A stretch of DNA of 64,000 nt from Burkholderiaceae bacterium (lineage in GTDB: Bacteria; Pseudomonadota; Gammaproteobacteria; Burkholderiales; Burkholderiaceae_C), in the NCBI GenBank assembly GCA_026125795.1, contig JAHCKM010000002.1:372001-436000 (forward strand). Reading direction: 5' to 3'. Both the position numbers and the translations under genes were made by a program. The notes under the pieces were generated by a model that had not been told where the DNA came from, ran no database searches, and worked only from the letters and a program-made list of their open reading frames with translations. Of the stretch, positions 53,916 to 64,000 are shown piece after piece. The stretch's first letter is position 1. Each line of letters begins with the position of its first letter.

Positions 53916-55118
53916 ATGGAGCAACTCAAGCAGGGCAGCGATGCCCTGTTCATCCTGCTGGGAGCGGTCATGGTGCTGGCGATGCACGCCGGCTTCGCGT
54001 TCCTCGAGCTCGGCACCGTGCGCAAGAAGAACCAGGTCAATGCGCTGGTGAAGATCCTGGTCGATTTCTCCGTGTCGACCATCGCGTACTTCTTCGTCGG
54101 TTATGCCGTCGCCTACGGTGTCAGCTTCTTCACCGGCGCGGAATCGCTGGCGGCCAAGAACGGCTACGACCTGGTCAAGTTCTTCTTCCTGCTCACCTTT
54201 GCCGCCGCGATTCCGGCCATCGTCTCGGGCGGCATCGCCGAGCGCGCGCGCTTCGGCCCGCAGCTGATCGCCACCGCCGCGCTGGTGGCGTTGGTCTATC
54301 CGGTGTTCGAAGGCATCACCTGGAACGGCAAGTTCGGCGTGCAGGCGTTGATCAAGGACCTGACCGGTGCCGAGTTCCACGACTTTGCCGGCAGCGTGGT
54401 GGTGCACGCGGTGGGCGGCTGGATCGGCTTGGCCGCGGTGCTGCTGCTCGGTGCGCGCGCCAATCGCTACCGCAAGGACGGCGCGATCAGTGCGCACCCG
54501 CCGTCGTCGATCCCGTTCCTGGCGCTGGGCGCCTGGGTGCTGTCGGTGGGCTGGTTCGGCTTCAACGTGATGAGCGCGCAGACCATCGACAAGATCTCGG
54601 GCCTGGTGGCGGTGAACTCGCTGATGGCGATGGCCGGCGGCACGCTGGTGGCCGCGCTGTTGGGGCGCAACGACCCGGGCTTCGTGCACAACGGGCCGCT
54701 CGCCGGGCTGGTGGCGATCTGCGCCGGCTCCGACGTGATGCATCCCGCCGGCGCGCTGGTGGTGGGTGGCGTGGCCGGCGCGATCTTCGTCGTGCTGTTC
54801 ACGCTGACGCAGAACCGCTGGAAGATCGACGACGTGCTCGGCGTGTGGCCGCTGCACGGCCTGTGCGGCGCCTGGGGCGGCATTGCCTGCGGCATCTTCG
54901 GCTCCACCGCGCTCGGCGGCCTGGGCGGCGTGGCGTTCGGTGCGCAGTTGATCGGCACGCTGATCGGCGTGCTGTGGGCGCTGATCGGCGGCGCCGTGGT
55001 CTACGGCGTGCTGCGCGCCACGATGGGCCTGCGGCTCACGCCCGAGGAGGAGCACGACGGCGCGGATCTGTCCATCCACAAGATCGGCGCCACGCCGGAA
55101 CGCGAGGTCAGCTGGTAG
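53916..55118 (+). CDS. amtB: Ammonium transporter
   Basis: 400 residues with about 11 TM helices. Conserved elements are GSDALFILLGAVMVLAMHAGFAFLELGTVRKKNQ at the N-terminus and the twin pore His residues in FAGSVVVHAVGGW and WPLHGLCGAWGG. Strong GGAGGAG ahead of ATG. No glnK lies beside it, which is unusual. The 3' end overlaps the convergent SRPBCC gene by 11 bases. Confidence 0.95.
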   Translation: MEQLKQGSDALFILLGAVMVLAMHAGFAFLELGTVRKKNQVNALVKILVDFSVSTIAYFFVGYAVAYGVSFFTGAESLAAKNGYDLVKFFFLLTFAAAIPAIVSGGIAERARFGPQLIATAALVALVYPVFEGITWNGKFGVQALIKDLTGAEFHDFAGSVVVHAVGGWIGLAAVLLLGARANRYRKDGAISAHPPSSIPFLALGAWVLSVGWFGFNVMSAQTIDKISGLVAVNSLMAMAGGTLVAALLGRNDPGFVHNGPLAGLVAICAGSDVMHPAGALVVGGVAGAIFVVLFTLTQNRWKIDDVLGVWPLHGLCGAWGGIACGIFGSTALGGLGGVAFGAQLIGTLIGVLWALIGGAVVYGVLRATMGLRLTPEEEHDGADLSIHKIGATPEREVSW

Positions 55119-55635
55119 GGCGCGCCGCGCCCGTCGTTTCCGCCGCGCGCCGGTCCGCTACCTGCGCGAAGTGCTCGAGCATGCCGTTCCAGCCGTTGGG
55201 CGAGCTGAAGGTCTCGTGCATCGCCATCGCATCGGCGCCATAGGCCTCGAGCCCGCGGTGTTCGAGTTCGACGCGGGTGGTGCCCGCATCGACCGCAATG
55301 AAGCGCACGTCGACCTCGGTGTGGATCGCGGGATCGAAGCGGAACTGCGCATTCAGCTGCCACAGCAGCACCACGCGGCGCGGCGCCTCCCACACCAGCA
55401 CCTGGCCCCAGACGCACTCCACGCCGTCGACCCCGCGTTCGTACCAACGGCCACCCGGCCGCGGCTCGATGAGCACCGCCGCGCAGTCGGCCTCGCCGAT
55501 GTGGTGCGATGCCATCGGCCACCAGGTGTCGATCTGCGCGGTGAACACCTCGAAGGCCACCGCCAGCGGCGCGGCCACGAGAACCGACTTGCGCACCACC
55601 GGGCCGGCGGCGGGTGTCTTGGAGGGCATGTTCAT
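55108..55635 (-). CDS. SRPBCC/AHSA1-like protein
   Basis: 175 residues: VRKSVLVAAPLAVAFEVFTAQIDTWWPMASHHIG, EPRPGGRWYERGVDGVECVWGQVLVWEAPRRVVLLWQLNAQFRFDPAIHTEVDVRF, and GWNGMLEHFAQVA. A helix-grip START/Aha1-like fold that binds hydrophobic ligands. Second gene of an operon with the ArsR regulator (ATGA overlap). Confidence 0.9.
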   Translation of the reverse strand: MNMPSKTPAAGPVVRKSVLVAAPLAVAFEVFTAQIDTWWPMASHHIGEADCAAVLIEPRPGGRWYERGVDGVECVWGQVLVWEAPRRVVLLWQLNAQFRFDPAIHTEVDVRFIAVDAGTTRVELEHRGLEAYGADAMAMHETFSSPNGWNGMLEHFAQVADRRAAETTGAARPTS

Positions 55636-55994
55636 TTGGGCTCCCGGATCTTGCGTTGGCCGACGGCACGTTCACGTGCCACCTTTTCGGCCTGCCGCTT
55701 GAAGCGCGCCAGGCCCACGTCCCACAGGCTGTCGATGAAGCTGCGCAGGCTCTCGACGCCGTCGGTGTCGGGGCGGTAGAGGTTGCGCGTGCCGACCGAC
55801 TCGAGTTGCACCAGGCCGGCATCGGCCAGCACCTTGAGGTGCTGCGACACCGCCGGGCGGCTCACCGGCAGCTGCGCCGCCACCTCGGCCACCGACAACG
55901 GCGCGCGCGAGATCAGCGCAAACACCTGCAGCCGTGTGGGATCGCCGAGGGCGGCGAAGCGGCGGGCATGGATCGGGGCGAGGGCGGGCTTCAT
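55632..55994 (-). CDS. ArsR-family transcriptional regulator
   Basis: 120 residues with a winged HTH: IHARRFAALGDPTRLQVFALISRAPLSVAEVAAQLPVSRPAVSQHLKVLADAGLVQLESVGTRNLYRPD. No Cys metal site in the alpha3 helix (PLSVAEVAA), so it belongs to the non-metal type that is usually paired with SRPBCC proteins. It likely represses its own operon at 56013-56030. Confidence 0.92.
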   Translation of the reverse strand: MKPALAPIHARRFAALGDPTRLQVFALISRAPLSVAEVAAQLPVSRPAVSQHLKVLADAGLVQLESVGTRNLYRPDTDGVESLRSFIDSLWDVGLARFKRQAEKVARERAVGQRKIREPK

Positions 55995-56012
55995 GCGTCA
56001 GTTATGGCTTAC

Positions 56013-56030
56013 GGTAAGTATATTCTTACC
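56013..56030. promoter_or_regulatory. Inverted repeat, predicted ArsR operator
   Basis: GGTAAGTATATTCTTACC (arms GGTAAG/CTTACC) lies 19 bases upstream of the ArsR start. Its AT-rich centre could be the -10 region on the minus strand. Confidence 0.6.
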
Positions 56031-56047
56031 TATCCGACGCCGTCAAC

Positions 56048-56461
56048 CTACTGTGTCGACCGCGACCACTGCAGCAGGTGATCAAAGTCGCCGTCGAAGC
56101 GCTCGGACAACAACCGCTCGTAGATCACCGAGCATTGCGCCGCCTCGCCGAAGCCCAGCGCCCGCGCCATCGCCGCGCGGCTGCAGTCGAGGTAACGCTG
56201 CTCGAGCTCGGGCAGCGTCGACGCAGGCGCCGGCACCGCGCCCGCACCCTGTGTGGGGCTGGGATCGGAACGCACGCCGACAGGGCTGCCGACGATCGGG
56301 CTCGGCGCCGGCTGCGTTGCGGCCGCGGGTGCTGCGGCGGCCTCGCGGACACGAGCGAGCTTGGCCTCGGGCGTGCTCACCGCCAGCAACGCGAACCACA
56401 TGAGCGCCATCCAACCCGCAACGGCCGCCGCGAGCGCCGTCAGGAAATGCAGTGGGTTCAT
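56048..56461 (-). CDS. Single-TM protein of unknown function
   Basis: 137 residues from ATG 56461 (GGGAG ahead; an upstream in-frame ATG at 56479 is less likely). TM helix about 6-28, an Ala/Pro-rich linker, and a soluble C-terminal domain (LPELEQRYLDCSRAAMARALGFGEAAQCSVIYERLLSERFDGDFDHLLQWSRS) with two Cys. No family recognised. Confidence 0.75.
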   Translation of the reverse strand: MNPLHFLTALAAAVAGWMALMWFALLAVSTPEAKLARVREAAAAPAAATQPAPSPIVGSPVGVRSDPSPTQGAGAVPAPASTLPELEQRYLDCSRAAMARALGFGEAAQCSVIYERLLSERFDGDFDHLLQWSRSTQ

Positions 56462-56705
56462 CTTCAACTCCCGTGACATCCCGATTCATCCGGGCCAGCG
56501 GTCGGGGTGTCGTCGCCGCGGCCCGGTGCGATCGGAACAACCGCACGGGTGGCACTCTCGGCGCGAAGGCGTGCGCGCTCAATTGCACGCCGGGGGTAGT
56601 CGACGGCCTAAGCAATGCTGAGGATCTCTAGGCCAAAGGTTTAGGCCGCGGCGCGTTGCCTTGATGCGCCGCGCGGCGGCGTCGCTGCCGACGGCGCGGC
56701 TTGGT

Positions 56706-57911
56706 CTACCAACGCACCGGCAAATGCGTGAAGCCGCGAAAACGCACGCGCCGGTCGCGCTGTGGCGCGCCCGCGAGTTCGAGCCGCGGAAAACGCGCCA
56801 CCAGCGCGCCGATGGCGATGCGCGCCTCCAGGCGCGCCACGTTCATGCCGGCGCACGCATGCGCGCCGTGGCCGAACGCCACGTGCAGGTTGGGCTTGCG
56901 CGCGATGTCGAGCGTGTCGGGGTCCGCAAACTGCGCCGGGTCGCGGTTGGCCGCGCCGATGCCCAACGTGACGAAGTCGCCGGCCGGCAGCTCGCGCGTC
57001 GACAGGGCGATCGGTGCGGTGAGCTGGCGGTTGTTCAGCTGCAGCGGACTCTCGAAGCGCAGCAGCTCCTCCACTGCGGTGTGGATCAGCGCGGGCTCAC
57101 GCTGCAGTCGTTCCAGCTGGCTGCGCTGGGACAACAGGGCATGCAGGCCGTTGCCGATCAGGTTGGTGGTGGTCTCGTGGCCCGCGTTGAGCAGGAAGAT
57201 GCAGTTGTGCAGCAGCTCGGTCTCCGAGAGCCGCTCGCCACCGTATTCGCCCATCAGGCGCGTCAGCACGTCGACCTCGGGGTCACCCGGGTGCGCGCGC
57301 CGCTGTGCCACCAGCGTGCGCAGATAGACGAGAAACTCGCTCACCGCTGCGTGGCCGCGCGCCAGCACGTCGGCACTGGGCACCGGCTCGAGCGCCGACA
57401 GGATGGCGAGCGACCAGCCGCGCAGCGGGGAGCGCTCGTGGCGCGGCACGTCGAGCAGGTTGCCGATCACCTCCACCGGGATCTGCGCCGCGAAGTCGTC
57501 GATCAGGTCGGCCTGCGCGCGGCCCTCGAGCGCATCGAGCAGGCCGTTCACCAGCGCCACCACGCCGGCTTCCATGCGCGCGATCGCGCGCTGGTTGAGG
57601 GCGCCCATCAACAGCCGGCGCACGCGTGTGTGCAGCGGCGGGTCGCTGAACACCAGGCTGGTGGTGTGGTGCTCGTACAGTGGCGTGCCGACGCCGAACT
57701 TGGGGCCGAACTCGCGCTGCTTGTCGGAGCTGGCGCCGGCATGGCGATACAGCAGCGACACGTCGTCGTGGCGCGTCAGCAGCCACTGGTACGGTCCGAT
57801 GGCATGCACCGGGTCGCGCTGGCGCAGCGCGGCGTAGGTGGGGTAGGGGTCTTCGATGAACTCCGGCGGCGCGCCGGCCAGCGTGAAGCCGGCGACCGCG
57901 TCGACGTTCAT
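56706..57911 (-). CDS. Cytochrome P450
   Basis: 401 residues of a bacterial class I P450: I-helix NCIFLLNAGHETTTNLIGNG (A-G-H-E-T oxygen-activation motif), ExxR region VEELLRFESPLQLNNR, and heme loop FGHGAHACAGMNVARLEA with the axial Cys. Start overlaps the stop of the upstream enoyl-CoA hydratase gene by four bases, so they are probably one operon. Substrate unknown; redox partner not adjacent. Confidence 0.94.
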   Translation of the reverse strand: MNVDAVAGFTLAGAPPEFIEDPYPTYAALRQRDPVHAIGPYQWLLTRHDDVSLLYRHAGASSDKQREFGPKFGVGTPLYEHHTTSLVFSDPPLHTRVRRLLMGALNQRAIARMEAGVVALVNGLLDALEGRAQADLIDDFAAQIPVEVIGNLLDVPRHERSPLRGWSLAILSALEPVPSADVLARGHAAVSEFLVYLRTLVAQRRAHPGDPEVDVLTRLMGEYGGERLSETELLHNCIFLLNAGHETTTNLIGNGLHALLSQRSQLERLQREPALIHTAVEELLRFESPLQLNNRQLTAPIALSTRELPAGDFVTLGIGAANRDPAQFADPDTLDIARKPNLHVAFGHGAHACAGMNVARLEARIAIGALVARFPRLELAGAPQRDRRVRFRGFTHLPVRW

Positions 57912-58687
57912 TCAACGGCCCCGTGGCGTCCCGCGCCGGCCGCAAAACGCGCGGCACCGGCCAGGCTCTCGGCCTCGATCACCGGATAGCCGCCGGCGCC
58001 TTCGCGTTGCAGCGCCTGCGCCAACGGCAGGTCCCACTGCGCGAACGCGCTGGCGCGGTCGGCGCGCAGGCAAGCCTGCGGGAACGCCGCGATCTGCGCG
58101 GCCAGCGCCTGCGCGGCGGCGAGCGCGTGCCCGTCGTCGACCACGCGGTTGGCCAGGCCGATCGCCAGCGCCTCCTCGGCGGCCACCGCGCGGCCGGTGA
58201 GAATCAGATCGAGCGCACGGCCCATGCCCACCACGCGCGGCAGCCGCACCGTGCCGCCGTCGATCAGCGGCACGCCCCAGCGGCGGCAGAACACGCCGAA
58301 GACGGCCGAGCGCGCCGCGACGCGCAGGTCGCACATCAGCGCGAGCTCGAGCCCGCCGGCCACCGCATGGCCCTCAATCGCGGCGATCACCGGCTTGCTG
58401 AACGCCATGCGGGTCGGCCCCATCGGGCCCGGTGCGGTGCCGTGCGGCTCCACTGCGTTGGCGCGCTGCGGATCGCCGAGCGCCTTCAGGTCGGCGCCGG
58501 CGCAGAAGGTGCCGTTGGCGCCGTGCAGCACGGCCACCGCCCACTCGGCGTTGCTTTCGAATGCTTCGAAGGCCGCGCGCAGCGCCGCCGCCGTGGGCCC
58601 GTCGACCGCGTTGCGGCATTCGGGGCGGTCGAGGGTGATCGTGAGCACCGCACCTTCGGTGCTCAGCGTGACGGGACTCGCGAGCAT
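57908..58687 (-). CDS. Enoyl-CoA hydratase/isomerase family protein
   Basis: 259 residues from ATG 58687 (GGAGAG ahead; 58702 is an alternative): LTITLDRPECRNAVDGPTAAALRAAF, NGTFCAGADLKALGD (oxyanion hole), EGHAVAGGLELALMCDLRVAARSAVFGVFCRRWGVPLIDGGTVRLPRVVGMGRA. Catalytic Glu positions are only partly conserved. Coupled to the P450 gene, suggesting a catabolic pathway. Confidence 0.93.
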   Translation of the reverse strand: MLASPVTLSTEGAVLTITLDRPECRNAVDGPTAAALRAAFEAFESNAEWAVAVLHGANGTFCAGADLKALGDPQRANAVEPHGTAPGPMGPTRMAFSKPVIAAIEGHAVAGGLELALMCDLRVAARSAVFGVFCRRWGVPLIDGGTVRLPRVVGMGRALDLILTGRAVAAEEALAIGLANRVVDDGHALAAAQALAAQIAAFPQACLRADRASAFAQWDLPLAQALQREGAGGYPVIEAESLAGAARFAAGAGRHGAVE

Positions 58688-58748
58688 CGCTGGGCTCTCC
58701 ATGCACCGGCCGGCTGGCGCTGGCGCGTCTTCGTTGTGCGCGCTGGAC

Positions 58749-61496
<2,748 letters not shown>

Positions 61497-61585
61497 GGCG
61501 ACCCTCCGTGGCGTGGCTGTTGTTGAGGCGATTCTGGCAAATTGGCGGGCCCCTGCGAACGCCCGGGGCATCGCTGCCGGTATCT

Positions 61586-62779
61586 TCAGCCGGCTTTCAC
61601 CGGCAGGTAACGCACGGCGAGTACCCCATGGATGCCGGCGATGTCCGCGAGCACCGCATCCGCAACGGGGCTGTCCACGTCGACCAGCGTGTACGCCATT
61701 TCGCCGCGCGACTTGTTGACCATGTTGTGGATGTTGAGACCGGCCTGCGCCATCGCGGTGGAGATCTGGCCCACCATGTTGGGCACGTTGGCGTTGGCGA
61801 TCGCCACACGGTAGCCCGATTCACGCGCCATCGTGACCTGGGGGAAGTTCACCGCGTTGACGACGTTGCCGTGCTCGAGGTACTCGCGCAGCTGGTCGAC
61901 CACCATCACGGCGCAGTTCTCCTCGGCCTCGCGCGTGCTGGCGCCCAGGTGCGGCAGCGCGATCACGCCCGGGTGCCCGAGGATCTCGGCGCTCGGAAAA
62001 TCGCACACGTAGGCGCCGAGCTTGTGCGCATCGAGCGCGGCGCGCACCGCGGCATCGTCGACCACGCCGTCGCGCGAGAAATTGAGCAGCACCGCGTCGC
62101 TGCGCAAGTGGCCGATGTTGGCCTTGCCCAGCAGATGGCGCGTGGCGGCGACCAGCGGCACGTGCAGCGTCACGAAGTGGGCCGACTTCAGCACCTCGTT
62201 GACGCTGCCGGCGCGCTTGACCTGCGACGGCAGGCTCCACGCCGCATCCACCGTGATGTCCGGATCGTGCCCGAGCACGTGCATGCCGAGCTTGATTGCC
62301 GCATCGGCCACCAGGCAGCCGATCTTGCCCAGGCCGATCACGCCGAGCGTGCGGCCGGCCAGCTCGATGCCGGCATAGTGCTTCTTGCCGTCCTCGACGC
62401 GCGCGTCGAGGTCGGGCGTCTTCGGATCGAGCCCGTCGACGAAGCGCAGCGCCGGCGCGATCTGGCGCGCCGCCATCAGCATGCCGGCCAGCACCAGCTC
62501 CTTCACCGCGTTGGCATTGGCGCCGGGTGCGTTGAACACCGGCACGCCGCGTGCGTTCATCGCCTCCACCGGGATGTTGTTGGTGCCGGCACCGGCGCGC
62601 GCGATCGCGCGCACGCTGGCCGGGATGGCGGTCTTGTGCAGGTCGGCCGAGCGCAGCAGGATCGCCACCGGGTCGGCCACGTCCTTGCCCACGCGGTAGC
62701 GGTCCGCGGGCAGGCGCGACAGACCCCGGTCGGAGATCTGGTTGTAGACCTGGATCGGCAGGACCGCAGGGCTACGCAT
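61586..62779 (-). CDS. serA: D-3-phosphoglycerate dehydrogenase
   Basis: 397 residues: NAD-binding [29 protein letters not shown] (GxGxxG about residues 145-150), substrate/catalytic segments [10 protein letters not shown] and [14 protein letters not shown] (His/Glu), and a C-terminal ACT domain ([39 protein letters not shown]), the serine-feedback site. Overlaps serC by eight bases in a serine-biosynthesis operon. Confidence 0.95.
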   Translation of the reverse strand: MRSPAVLPIQVYNQISDRGLSRLPADRYRVGKDVADPVAILLRSADLHKTAIPASVRAIARAGAGTNNIPVEAMNARGVPVFNAPGANANAVKELVLAGMLMAARQIAPALRFVDGLDPKTPDLDARVEDGKKHYAGIELAGRTLGVIGLGKIGCLVADAAIKLGMHVLGHDPDITVDAAWSLPSQVKRAGSVNEVLKSAHFVTLHVPLVAATRHLLGKANIGHLRSDAVLLNFSRDGVVDDAAVRAALDAHKLGAYVCDFPSAEILGHPGVIALPHLGASTREAEENCAVMVVDQLREYLEHGNVVNAVNFPQVTMARESGYRVAIANANVPNMVGQISTAMAQAGLNIHNMVNKSRGEMAYTLVDVDSPVADAVLADIAGIHGVLAVRYLPVKAG

Positions 62780-63854
62780 GCTGCGCCTCGAACTCCTTCA
62801 TGTACACCACCAGCGCGCGCACGCCGTCGATCGGCATCGCGTTGTAGATGCTCGCGCGCATGCCGCCGACCGAACGGTGCCCCTTGAGCTGCACCATGCC
62901 GCGCGCCTGCGCGCCCTTGAGGAACGGCTCGTCCAGGCGCTCGTCGGGCAGCCGGAACGGCACGTTCATCAGCGAACGGTCCTCGCGCGCCACCGGGCAG
63001 GTGTAGAAACGGGTGCTGTCGAGGTAGTCGTACAGCACGGCGGCCTTCTTGCGGTTGTGCGCCTCCATCGCCGACACGCCGCCTTGCATCTCGATCCACT
63101 TGAAGACCAGCCCGGCGATGTAGATCGCGTAGGTGGGCGGCGTGTTGTACATCGAATCGTTGTCGGCCACGATCTTGTAGTCGAACGCGCTCGGGCAGAT
63201 CGGCAGCGCCTGGCCGATCAGGTCGTCGCGCACGATCACGATCGTCAGGCCGGCGGGGCCGATGTTCTTCTGCGCGCCGCCGTAGATCAGGCCGTACTTC
63301 GACACGTCGATCGCGCGCGACAGGATGTTGGATGACATGTCGGACACCAGCGGCACCGCGCCGACGTCGGGCGTCCAGTGGTATTCGACACCGCCGATGG
63401 TCTCGTTGCCGGTGATGTGCACGTAGGCGGCATCCGGATCGAGCTTCCAGCTGTCGCGCGGCGGGATGCGCGTGTAGCCGCTGTCCTTGGCCGATGCAGC
63501 CACGTTGACGCTGCAGTACTTCTGCGCCTCCTTGATCGACTTCTTGGACCACTCGCCGGTGTCGATGTAGTCGGCCTTGGCTCTTCCGCGCAGCATGTTG
63601 AGCGGCACGATCGCGTTCTCGCCGATCGCGCCGCCCTGCATGAACAGCACCTTGTAGTTCGCGGGCACGGCGAGCAGCTTGCGCAGCAGCGCCTCGGCCT
63701 CGGCGTGGATGGCGATGAACTCCTTGCCGCGGTGGCTCATCTCCATCACCGACATGCCCGAGCCGTGCCAGTCGAGCATCTCTTCGGCCGCCTGGCGCAG
63801 CACCGGCTCGGGCAGCGCGGCGGGGCCGGCGCTGAAGTTGAATACGCGCGTCAT
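62772..63854 (-). CDS. serC: Phosphoserine aminotransferase
   Basis: 360 residues, PLP-dependent class V aminotransferase. Schiff-base Lys 196 in [27 protein letters not shown] loop, and the C-terminal [27 protein letters not shown]. Second step of serine synthesis (and pyridoxine precursor formation). Directly precedes serA. Confidence 0.96.
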   Translation of the reverse strand: MTRVFNFSAGPAALPEPVLRQAAEEMLDWHGSGMSVMEMSHRGKEFIAIHAEAEALLRKLLAVPANYKVLFMQGGAIGENAIVPLNMLRGRAKADYIDTGEWSKKSIKEAQKYCSVNVAASAKDSGYTRIPPRDSWKLDPDAAYVHITGNETIGGVEYHWTPDVGAVPLVSDMSSNILSRAIDVSKYGLIYGGAQKNIGPAGLTIVIVRDDLIGQALPICPSAFDYKIVADNDSMYNTPPTYAIYIAGLVFKWIEMQGGVSAMEAHNRKKAAVLYDYLDSTRFYTCPVAREDRSLMNVPFRLPDERLDEPFLKGAQARGMVQLKGHRSVGGMRASIYNAMPIDGVRALVVYMKEFEAQHA

Positions 63855-63947
63855 CGTGTCACTCCGGCGGCCGGGGCAGGCCGCAGACCAAAAAGGCCAA
63901 GAATACCGAACCTTCCCGGCGCGGCGCCGTCGAGCCCTGCGCGCGGC

Positions 63948-64000
63948 TCAGTCCGGCACGTACATGTAGCCGGCGTTGCGCACGGTGCGGATGCAGCGCG
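63948..64000 (-). CDS. C-terminal end of an OmpR-type response regulator (partial)
   Basis: The last 16 residues before TGA read RCIRTVRNAGYMYVPD, the end of a winged-helix trans_reg_C domain (RTVRGxGY-type wing). The rest of the gene lies beyond the right edge. Confidence 0.75.
   Translation of the reverse strand, partial: RCIRTVRNAGYMYVPD

Noticed and set aside
52671-55079. 802-codon minus-strand open frame across amtB
   Set aside because: Only the part 52671-53804 is a real gene (AlkD-like). The upstream extension is the antisense of amtB.

Overview
The window is a large integron gene-cassette array (about 1-40.8 kb) joined to ordinary chromosomal DNA of a high-GC bacterium (about 41.8-64 kb). 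The chromosomal genes (serC, serA, an acnA-type aconitase, amtB, acyl-CoA synthetases) and the lower-GC array suggest a sedentary chromosomal integron in a betaproteobacterium, probably Burkholderiales. The species cannot be named. No integrase gene (intI), attI or transposase lies inside the window. All attC sites have the same orientation, so the integrase end should lie to the left of base 1.

Cassette array: between 293 and 29,782 there are 57 attC-like sites, and 56 of them are exactly 78 bp from R'' to R'. They share one two-arm hairpin plan with a few apical stem families. Between them sit short, mostly single-gene cassettes. The largest group is small multi-pass membrane proteins of unknown role. 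Others are GNAT acetyltransferases (two duplicated families), six toxin-antitoxin modules (two hicBA, one hicAB with a broken toxin, one higBA-like, one relE/parE-like and one vapC/fitA-like on the minus strand), a HEPN protein, a methyltransferase, a RidA-like protein, an ASCH protein and several DUF proteins. Four stretches have no convincing ORF, and two of these are homologous to each other. Several genes carry frameshifts or nonsense changes.

Distal array: from about 29.7 kb the attC sites lose length, R''/R' identity and finally whole arms. The genes shift toward known soluble families (VOC, cupins, TfoX-N, tautomerase, BLUF, GNAT) plus TspO and LysE exporters. This fits oldest cassettes lying farthest from the integrase. 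The last recognisable attC is at 40,734-40,809.

Two structural signals stand out. First, the complementarity between the two ends of each cassette usually runs past the 7-bp core to about 12 bp (form GTTAGGCNKCAC at the left and its complement at the right). The extra bases match within a cassette rather than between neighbours. Second, all four forward-oriented toxin-antitoxin cassettes in the well-preserved part carry R' = GTTGGGC instead of GTTAGRC, which places a TTG-type -35-like hexamer at the cassette boundary.

Chromosomal side: a soluble histidine kinase; a run of small plus-strand genes (EthD/DUF4286-like, cupin, two DUF1801, VOC, DinB, O-methyltransferase); two AMP-forming acyl-CoA synthetases; a DMT exporter; a BamE/SmpA-like lipoprotein; a DNA-alkylation-repair HEAT protein; AmtB; an ArsR/SRPBCC pair with a likely operator; a P450/enoyl-CoA hydratase pair; aconitase; serA-serC; and the C-terminus of an OmpR-type regulator at the right edge.
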